Source: JABWBR01 sp036741235
GTDB taxonomy: Bacteria > Bacteroidota > Bacteroidia > Chitinophagales > Saprospiraceae
Length of the DNA: 5,862 nucleotides
Direction: 5' to 3'
Assembly: GCA_036741235.1 (NCBI GenBank)
Contig: DAINSQ010000233.1
Location: 1-5,862 of the forward strand
In this document: positions 1 through 4,915 of the stretch, in pieces
How positions within the stretch are numbered: the stretch's first letter is position 1
Layout: every line of letters starts with the position of its first letter
Notes under the pieces: generated by a model
Told to the model about the DNA's origin: nothing
Databases searched by the model: none
The model's input: only the letters and a program-made list of their open reading frames with translations
Made by a program: the position numbers and the translations under genes

Positions 1-953
1 AGACTTTCTACAAAACCCAGTTTGGTGATGTACTGCTCCAGGAACTTATTTTCGCGGGCGCAGCGCGCCAGGTTGTAGTTGGGTATCTTCGGATTGAGGT
101 GATGGATATGATGGAACACGATATTGCCCGTGAGCCAACGAAAAATCTTGGGCAAGTGGTAGTAAGTACTGCCGCGAATAGCCGCCAGCAGGTAATCCCA
201 ATTGTCGCGCCACTGCTTGTACGTGTGTTCGTGCTGGTGCTGTACATAGAAAAACCACACGGCAATAATGGCAAACAACGCAACGATGGGCAATTGCACC
301 AGCAAAAAGCGCTGCCAGCCCAATAGCCAGCCAAGCAGAACGTAAACGCCTATGAGCAAAAGGTTATTGACCTGCAGCGAGACGTAGGTGTTTTTCCAAC
401 CTTTAAACCGCACCAGCGGCAGGCGGTTATTCCAAAGGATATAGATCATCGGCCCGATCACAAACGTAATCAGCGGCATGCGGAAAAGGCGGTAACCGAA
501 TCTTTCCCAGCGCGATGCCTGGCGATATTCCTCTACCGTCATCATACGGATATCGCCGATATCGCGTACTTCCAGTTGGCCGCTGTGGCCGTGGTGGAAA
601 TTGTGCACATTGGCCCAATAGCGGAACGGAATAGCTGTAAACAGGCTGGCAAGCCAGCCGATGACTTTATTGAGCGACTGCGAACGCGTAAACGAGCGGT
701 GTCCGCAATCGTGCTGAATAATAAAAATGCGCACCAGAAAAAAGGCATTCAGAAGAGCCAGTCCGAAGGTAATCCAGTAAGAATAATCGAGGCTGTAATA
801 CATCAATACCCATAAGCCCACGAAAGGCCCGAAAGTATTGAATAATTGGATGATGGCTTTTCTGTAACTAGGCTTGGCGTATTTGGCAAACATGGCCGGC
901 CAATTGTGCAAGGCCTTGGTAATCTCTTCGTTAGAAAACGTAGGGTGATTCAT
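1..953 (-). CDS. Membrane fatty acid desaturase (partial, C-terminus off the left edge)
   Basis: Membrane-bound di-iron fatty acid desaturase, which introduces a double bond into an acyl chain at the cytoplasmic membrane. I translated it by hand: it begins MNHPTFSNEEITKALHNW at the ATG read from 953 and stays open to the window edge (317 complete codons). All three histidine boxes are visible: HDCGH at 81-85, HNFHH at 117-121 and HHIHH at 281-285, the last followed by LNPKIPNYNL as in the DesA-like family. An extra His-rich motif, QHQHEH, lies at 238-243. Hydrophobic segments lie near 34-52, 58-79, 160-174 and 195-236, giving the expected layout with boxes one and two after the first membrane hairpin and box three after the second. 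Only a short C-terminal tail should be missing. It follows the CHAT gene on the same strand after 83 bp. The family is secure; regiospecificity (delta-9, delta-12 or other) cannot be read from the sequence. Confidence 0.93.
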   Translation of the reverse strand, partial: MNHPTFSNEEITKALHNWPAMFAKYAKPSYRKAIIQLFNTFGPFVGLWVLMYYSLDYSYWITFGLALLNAFFLVRIFIIQHDCGHRSFTRSQSLNKVIGWLASLFTAIPFRYWANVHNFHHGHSGQLEVRDIGDIRMMTVEEYRQASRWERFGYRLFRMPLITFVIGPMIYILWNNRLPLVRFKGWKNTYVSLQVNNLLLIGVYVLLGWLLGWQRFLLVQLPIVALFAIIAVWFFYVQHQHEHTYKQWRDNWDYLLAAIRGSTYYHLPKIFRWLTGNIVFHHIHHLNPKIPNYNLARCARENKFLEQYITKLGFVES

Positions 954-964
954 TGTTAAAGCAA

Positions 965-1009
965 TTAGGCTGCAAAGATGCAAACAATTTTTGGTTTTTT
1001 GCAGCCTAA
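965..1009. repeat. Perfect 12-bp inverted repeat upstream of the desaturase
   Basis: Left arm TTAGGCTGCAAA at 965-976 and right arm TTTGCAGCCTAA at 998-1009 are exact reverse complements with a 21-nt spacer. The repeat sits 11 nt before the desaturase start codon (953) and 27 nt past the CHAT stop. Neither strand has a U-run after the stem (on the minus strand it is followed by TTGCTTTAACA), so a standard intrinsic terminator is unlikely. It could be an operator or a leader-RNA hairpin. Confidence 0.75.
973..980 (-). promoter_or_regulatory. Candidate -7 promoter element for the desaturase
   Basis: On the minus strand this reads CATCTTTG, one mismatch from the Bacteroidota -7 consensus TAnnTTTG, and continues as CATCTTTGCAG. 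It overlaps the left arm of the 12-bp inverted repeat, so a protein bound there would be placed to block initiation. No convincing TTTG -33 partner was found, and the implied leader would be only about 10-15 nt, so the call is tentative. Confidence 0.35.
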
Positions 1010-1036
1010 AATCTTAGCTGATTAAGATGTCCGGCC

Positions 1037-3973
1037 TTACCTGCTCCTCCCCACATCCCCCACCCCCACAAATCCCGCCCAAAAAAACGGGTGCGACTGT
1101 TCGCCGGGGTGTTGCTGCATAAATCGCAGCTTGGCCTGGCGCAGGGCCTCATCTTTGGACTTGCCCGACCACAATTCCTCGTGGAAATTATTCATCAGCA
1201 TTTCGCTGGCGGCATCGTTGACCACCCATAGACTGGTGACGATGCTTTTGGCGCCCGCCGAGGCAAACGCCCGTGAGAGGTTGATGACCCCTTCGCCTTT
1301 CTGTACTTCTCCTACGGCCGTCTCGCAAGCGGATAAAATGACCAGGTCGGCGTTTAAATCCATGTTGTAGATTTCCCGCACATACACCCGGGCGCTGTCA
1401 TGGTTGCCAAAGGTCAGATAGGAGTATTCCCCCGAACGGTTATCAACGACGCCATGCGTGGATAAATGAATGATGTTGTATTGCCCCGCTAATTGCTGAA
1501 AAGTAGATTTATTAGCAGATTCCCCAATATAATAGGATCCCTTCCAACGCTTTGCCGCCAGAAAAACTTCCGGACCGCTGAACGGCAATTCGCCATACCC
1601 TTTTCTGTTTGCAAGCAATTCCGATTCGTCAAGCCAATTGTATTTTCTGCTTTTTTGAACAAATTGCTTTAGCTCGTTTTCCGTTTTTGTGTAAAACGGC
1701 GCAAAAGCTATCAGGTCGTTTTGCGGTGGTTTTATGTGCTTTTTTTGCGTCATCTCCCGCAACAAGGTGGCAGAATAACAATAGCTGACAGGATAGCGCC
1801 GGATCAGGAAATTATAGGTATTGAAATTTGAAATATCGCGAGGTTTTTCACTTAAAAGCACTTCGAATGGCAGCAAACCAAGTCGCCCATTGGCACTGAT
1901 GATCAAAGATGGGCTCAGCATATCGGCAACAGGGGCTATCAATTTCTCGTGTAATGCAACCGCAGCTGAAATATATTGTTGCAAATACTTGGTATACAAT
2001 AACTCACTCCTCTCGCGGACCGGTAATTTATAATATCCGGAGAGCCCTTCTCCGACAGCTTCTACAAGAGAATCAATAGCTATACCATCAAGGGGTACAT
2101 GAACGAGTTTTACATCATTTTTTTTGACAACAAAAATATATACCGCGCTATCGCCAACCATATATTCAATAAAAGTCTTATTGGGTTGCAGTAATTGTTG
2201 TTGTAGTTCTTCCAGTGAAATTGTACTTATGTCGTATTTCTGTTTATAATATGCTGGATAGTCGGTTTCAAATTGCTGCTTTAACGCCCTGTATGCCGAT
2301 TTTAACTCAAATAGTTTATTATTAATAGCCAGCAATGCCGAATCGGTGAGGTTTCTTTTTTCGTCTTTTTCCGCTTTGAATTTTTGTATTTCATAATTCG
2401 CTATTTCCTTATTAAACCTGCGTTCTTTTTGCAATAAACTATCGGGAATATTACTCTCATATGTTGCCATTGCATCCTGAAGTATTTCCAGCAGACCTAC
2501 CGCGCGCGATTCTTCCATACACTGAAATGCATCCTGAATGTATTTTATATCATTAGTAAGGCCGTAAAGCCGGATATTTGTCTTGATATTTTTTTCAAAA
2601 ATCGGCAAGGCATTTTCAATTAATTCCGTTTTCCCTGTAGTAAGTCTTGAACGCTGATATTCAATAACTTTCCGGGCTGTCCGGAAAGTCAAAAAGGCCG
2701 ATCCAGGGTTTTCGGCGGTTGCTAATTTCCCTAAAGTAACAATGAGTTTTGAAACAGATACAACCTGTTCAAAACTGCCGGGATATCTATTCGAATCCAA
2801 CGCTTTTTTATAATAAAATACAGCCTGGGGATAATTGCCTTGTTCCAGAAAGCAGTTACCTAAATTATTGTAAACATCAATAAAATAAGGATGATATGGC
2901 GGCAGATATTGCAAATACATAGCTAAAGCCGTTTGGTATAAATCCAATGCCCGGCTGTATTCTTTTTTCAGCAGGTAAATATTCCCCAGGCTATTGTGGC
3001 AAAGGGCAAAATCTTCTTCATACCCGCGCTTGCCCTGCCAATTTTTTCTGGCTTTTTCATAATTAGCAATAGCCAAATCGTAATTGCCGAGGTATTTATG
3101 GCATGTGCCGATACCTTGATAGCCAAAGCCAGCTTCTGCGCTACTTTCTCCCCTAAATTGAATCCATAATTGTAATTCTTTTTCTTTGTATTCGAGCGCA
3201 GTCTGGAATTGTTTTAATGTGATGAACGTTTTTCCCAAGCTATGATAAACATAGACCAGGTTCTGGCTATTCGCTCCATATTTATTAACGATATGGGCAA
3301 CCGCCTGTTGAGCTGCGTCCATAGCCAGCTGGTAGTCGCCTCGATACGTATAGCAGTCTGTTAAACCTAAATAACCGGTTGCTATTGACACTGCATCATC
3401 CGGTTTATGGAATAATAAATAGTCTATACCTTTTTTATAAAAAATAATAGCATTTTCACTATTGCCCAGTCCAGAATAGGATTGGCCCAAATTAATATAT
3501 GAACTGGCTACAACAGGACTATTTATTTTTTCTAATACCTGTGCCGCTTTCAGAAGGTAATTTATTGCCTCGAAGTAATCGCCTTTTTTTTCATAAACCA
3601 TGGCCAGATTGATCATCATCTTACCTGTCATTTCATCGTCGATCCCCTTGATATTCGTCCTGATGGGAATGGCCTGATTATAAGCTGCAATAGCATGGTC
3701 AAATTCATCCAGTTGCTGGTATATTTTCCCTTTTTCATATTCTACATTGGAAAATTCAAGGCTGTTTTTTCCGGTTTTTTGGGCATAAATACTGCCGGCG
3801 CTATCTAATTTTGATAAGGCCTCGCTTGCTTTTTTATTTTTATACAATACTAACGCTTCCCGCATCATCGTACTTGCGCGAGCGGTATCCAGGCCATTTT
3901 GAGCAAAACCCGGCATCGTGCACAACAATAAAATGACAACAAGGACCAGAGCGTTTTTCTTGCAGTTTTTCAT
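1037..3973 (-). CDS. Secreted TPR-CHAT (caspase-like) protein
   Basis: Predicted exported 978-residue protein. I chose the ATG at 3973 over the in-frame ATG at 4015 because it begins MKNCKKNALVLVVILLL and ends GFAQ, a clean signal peptide with cleavage probably after residue 24; the longer start puts 14 extra residues before it. About eight TPR units lie at roughly 70-395, with cores such as NLAMVYEKKGDYFEAI, SLGNIYLLKKEYSRAL and NLGNCFLEQGNYPQAV. A charged helical linker, possibly coiled coil, spans about 505-585. The CHAT domain covers about 599-975. It contains LSTHG (His840) and LSACETAVG (Cys883), the expected catalytic pair, and ends with the typical HPFFWAGFVGVGD. CHAT belongs to the caspase/separase clan; many members are proteases, but activity and substrate here are unproven. 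The gene diverges from the sigma factor gene. The TPR-encoding part is clearly AT-richer than the 3' end. Confidence 0.93.
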   Translation of the reverse strand: MKNCKKNALVLVVILLLCTMPGFAQNGLDTARASTMMREALVLYKNKKASEALSKLDSAGSIYAQKTGKNSLEFSNVEYEKGKIYQQLDEFDHAIAAYNQAIPIRTNIKGIDDEMTGKMMINLAMVYEKKGDYFEAINYLLKAAQVLEKINSPVVASSYINLGQSYSGLGNSENAIIFYKKGIDYLLFHKPDDAVSIATGYLGLTDCYTYRGDYQLAMDAAQQAVAHIVNKYGANSQNLVYVYHSLGKTFITLKQFQTALEYKEKELQLWIQFRGESSAEAGFGYQGIGTCHKYLGNYDLAIANYEKARKNWQGKRGYEEDFALCHNSLGNIYLLKKEYSRALDLYQTALAMYLQYLPPYHPYFIDVYNNLGNCFLEQGNYPQAVFYYKKALDSNRYPGSFEQVVSVSKLIVTLGKLATAENPGSAFLTFRTARKVIEYQRSRLTTGKTELIENALPIFEKNIKTNIRLYGLTNDIKYIQDAFQCMEESRAVGLLEILQDAMATYESNIPDSLLQKERRFNKEIANYEIQKFKAEKDEKRNLTDSALLAINNKLFELKSAYRALKQQFETDYPAYYKQKYDISTISLEELQQQLLQPNKTFIEYMVGDSAVYIFVVKKNDVKLVHVPLDGIAIDSLVEAVGEGLSGYYKLPVRERSELLYTKYLQQYISAAVALHEKLIAPVADMLSPSLIISANGRLGLLPFEVLLSEKPRDISNFNTYNFLIRRYPVSYCYSATLLREMTQKKHIKPPQNDLIAFAPFYTKTENELKQFVQKSRKYNWLDESELLANRKGYGELPFSGPEVFLAAKRWKGSYYIGESANKSTFQQLAGQYNIIHLSTHGVVDNRSGEYSYLTFGNHDSARVYVREIYNMDLNADLVILSACETAVGEVQKGEGVINLSRAFASAGAKSIVTSLWVVNDAASEMLMNNFHEELWSGKSKDEALRQAKLRFMQQHPGEQSHPFFWAGFVGVGDVGRSR
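1049..1080 (-). other. G-quadruplex-capable motif in the 3' end of the CHAT gene
   Basis: On the minus (coding) strand five G-runs of 3, 3, 5, 5 and 4 bases occur with loops of 1, 6, 1 and 4 nt, fitting the classical G3+N1-7 rule. On the plus strand these are C-runs at 1078-1080, 1074-1076, 1063-1067, 1057-1061 and 1049-1052. The segment encodes the last conserved residues (AGFVGVGDVG), with GGG used for three of the glycines. The G-rich strand is the mRNA-sense strand, so RNA folding near the stop codon is also possible. Confidence 0.55.
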
Positions 3974-4086
3974 ATAGCAGTTTGTATAAGCTATTGAATA
4001 ACGTGTTTTTTTCAACCAATTATACGAAAATCATTGCTATTTTTGGCAATAGCTATCGCTTCTTGATATACAAATACACAGATAAC
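3974..4086. promoter_or_regulatory. Divergent intergenic promoter region (CHAT / sigma factor)
   Basis: This 113-bp AT-rich spacer separates the chosen starts of the leftward CHAT gene and the rightward sigma gene, so promoters for both probably lie in it. The plus strand has an exact TAnnTTTG match, TATTTTTG at 4038-4045, about 40 bp before the sigma ATG. I found no clear -33 element for it and no good TAnnTTTG box on the minus strand for the CHAT gene. Neither start has a clear Shine-Dalgarno; the sigma leader is A-rich, as is common in Bacteroidota. Confidence 0.5.
4033..4053. promoter_or_regulatory. Short palindrome enclosing the sigma gene -7-like box
   Basis: ATTGC (4033-4037) and GCAAT (4046-4050) exactly flank the 8-bp TATTTTTG box. 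An overlapping alternative pairing is GCTATT (4036-4041) with AATAGC (4048-4053). Placement around the candidate -7 element of the sigma gene suggests an operator or autoregulatory site, but short repeats like this arise easily by chance in AT-rich DNA. Confidence 0.3.
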
Positions 4087-4680
4087 ATGCAATACCCCAA
4101 TTCGCACTACCTTGACGGCATCCGTCATCACCGTCCGGATGCGATTAGGGGCATTTTCAAAGAATTCCTGCCCATTGTGGCCGCCTTCATCCGCCAAAAC
4201 AGCGGTACGGATGAGGACGCTCGCGATATTTTTATGGACGCCCTGGAGGCGATCTACCGCAAATTGCGCGATGACGACCTGGAACTCACCGCCTCTTTTT
4301 CTACCTATCTGTTCGAAATTTGTAAGCGACTATGGTATAAACGCTTTCGAAGAAAAAAATTCGAAAGCGGGGTAACAACCGATGATGCCGAGGTACTAAC
4401 TATCGTGCAGGAGTTGGATCAACAACTGGAAGAAACCGAACGAATGAAACTGATGCGCGAAAAATTCGCTCAGCTACAGGAAGACTGCCAGAAGCTGATG
4501 TCGCTGTCCTGGCATACGGATAAAAGTATGGAAGCGGTGGCCGAAACAATGGGCATGACCTACGGCTACGCCCGAAAACGCAAGCATCTCTGCCAGGAAC
4601 GACTGATCGCGCTGGTCAAAGCCGACCCGCGGTACCGGGAGTTACGCACGGATTGGGAGGGTGAGAGCGGGGGAGGGTGA
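4087..4680 (+). CDS. ECF-like RNA polymerase sigma factor (sigma-70 family)
   Basis: Alternative sigma factor of 197 residues that would direct RNA polymerase to a dedicated promoter set. Region 2 spans about 23-90: IFKEFLPIVAAFI, then NSGTDEDARDIFMDAL, then FSTYLFEICKRLWYKRFRRKK, the usual core-binding and -10-recognition layout. Region 4 spans about 125-177: LQEDCQKLMSL, then the helix-turn-helix around DKSMEAVAETMGMTYGYARKRKHLC. I chose the ATG at 4087 (MQYPNSHYLDGIRHHRPDAI) because the in-frame ATG at 3982 adds 35 residues with no sigma similarity and would consume the divergent promoter region. The C-terminal tail (WEGESGGG) and the TGA stop are encoded by G-rich repeat DNA. A 10-bp hairpin with an A7 tract lies between the two domains. 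The likely partner is the membrane protein gene at 4916, 235 bp downstream. I cannot assign an ECF group number. Confidence 0.9.
   Translation: MQYPNSHYLDGIRHHRPDAIRGIFKEFLPIVAAFIRQNSGTDEDARDIFMDALEAIYRKLRDDDLELTASFSTYLFEICKRLWYKRFRRKKFESGVTTDDAEVLTIVQELDQQLEETERMKLMREKFAQLQEDCQKLMSLSWHTDKSMEAVAETMGMTYGYARKRKHLCQERLIALVKADPRYRELRTDWEGESGGG
4342..4369. repeat. Intragenic 10-bp perfect hairpin with A7 loop
   Basis: CGCTTTCGAA (4342-4351) and TTCGAAAGCG (4360-4369) are exact inverted repeats around the 8-nt loop GAAAAAAA. The hairpin lies inside the sigma gene, encoding residues 86-95, at the junction between region 2 and the linker to region 4. The seven A residues (4353-4359) sit in the phase A AAA AAA relative to the sigma frame. 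Confidence 0.7.
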
Positions 4681-4697
4681 GAGGGTGGGATTTTTTC
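4655..4697 (+). repeat. G-rich repeat, tandem copies 1a/1b, overlapping the sigma gene 3' end
   Basis: GGGAGGGTGAGAG occurs at 4655-4667 and again at 4671-4683, a 16-bp period. The second copy continues as a 27-bp unit (4671-4697) repeated exactly at 4829-4855. Six runs of three or more G (4655-4657, 4659-4661, 4669-4673, 4675-4677, 4683-4685, 4687-4689) with loops of 1, 7, 1, 5 and 1 nt meet the G-quadruplex rule. The TGA stop of the sigma gene (4678-4680) is part of the repeat unit. Confidence 0.8.
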
Positions 4698-4712
4698 TTA
4701 CTTGTATTCCGG
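4690..4712 (+). repeat. 23-bp direct repeat, copy 1
   Basis: This unit starts ATTTTTTCTTACTTG and ends TATTCCGG. It is identical over 23 bp to 4776-4798, on the far side of the gap. It overlaps the end of the 27-bp G-rich unit, and both copies are preceded by GGTGGG, so the two repeat types form a mosaic. Confidence 0.85.
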
Positions 4713-4736
4713 CACGATCGGTAGTTACTTAAAGTG

Positions 4737-4746
4737 NNNNNNNNNN
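4737..4746. other. Assembly gap (10 N)
   Basis: Ten consecutive N lie in the repeat-rich spacer between the sigma gene and the anti-sigma-like gene. This is probably a scaffolding gap of unknown true length, so the real spacing of the two genes and the number of repeat copies are uncertain. Confidence 0.98.
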
Positions 4747-4775
4747 GTTTTTTGGGGGTTGTGGGTTCGGTGGGT

Positions 4776-4798
4776 ATTTTTTCTTACTTGTATTCCGG
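4776..4798 (+). repeat. 23-bp direct repeat, copy 2
   Basis: Exact match to 4690-4712. It is preceded by G-rich DNA (G-runs at 4754-4758, 4763-4765, 4772-4774) resembling the G-rich half of copy 1, with one extra T at the junction (GGTGGGT before the shared unit, against GGTGGG). Confidence 0.85.
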
Positions 4799-4828
4799 AT
4801 CGAGCTGTTTTTCCTTAATGTTATGGAA

Positions 4829-4855
4829 GGGAGGGTGAGAGGGTGGGATTTTTTC
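4829..4855 (+). repeat. 27-bp G-rich repeat, copy 2
   Basis: Exact 27-bp match to 4671-4697. Four GGG runs (4829-4831, 4833-4835, 4841-4843, 4845-4847) with loops of 1, 5 and 1 nt make it quadruplex-capable by itself. It lies about 60 bp before the anti-sigma-like start codon, so it may fall in that gene's leader. Confidence 0.85.
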
Positions 4856-4858
4856 CGG

Positions 4859-4900
4859 CTCTGTGGTACTCCGTTTTACTCCGTTTAACTCTGTGGTGAA
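4859..4900 (+). repeat. Imperfect tandem decamer repeat before the anti-sigma-like gene
   Basis: Four 10-bp units in register are CTGTGGTACT (4861), CCGTTTTACT (4871), CCGTTTAACT (4881) and CTGTGGTGAA (4891). The outer units share CTCTGTGGT (4859-4867 and 4889-4897), and the inner pair share ACTCCGTTT (4868-4876 and 4878-4886). The block ends 15 nt before the ATG at 4916. A similar 'ACTCCGTGGT'-style phrase is, from memory, common between genes in Bacteroidota. It could be a spacer repeat or a helically phased binding site. Confidence 0.6.
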
Positions 4901-4915
4901 AAAATAATATAGCGC

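Noticed and set aside
8..748. Several open frames on both strands across the desaturase region
   Set aside because: All are out of frame with the desaturase, which carries all three histidine boxes in order; their translations are Ser/Thr/Arg-rich without recognisable motifs.
965..1009. Intrinsic terminator for the CHAT gene
   Set aside because: The stem is long, but no U-run follows it on either strand and the loop is 21 nt.
3901..3973. Lipoprotein signal on the CHAT protein
   Set aside because: The LLLC before TMPGFAQ lacks the small residue normally required at -1 of a lipobox; a type I signal peptide fits better.
3974..4015. Longer CHAT start at 4015 (14 extra residues, 992 in total)
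   Set aside because: It places non-signal residues ahead of a clean signal peptide and overlaps the longer sigma reading frame; the ATG at 3973 gives a standard exported protein.
3982..4086. Longer sigma factor start at 3982 (35 extra residues)
   Set aside because: The extension has no sigma-like sequence and covers the divergent promoter region, including the TATTTTTG box.
4655..4900. CRISPR array or transposon ends
   Set aside because: Repeat units differ in type, spacing is irregular, there are no uniform spacers, and no transposase or terminal inverted repeats are seen.
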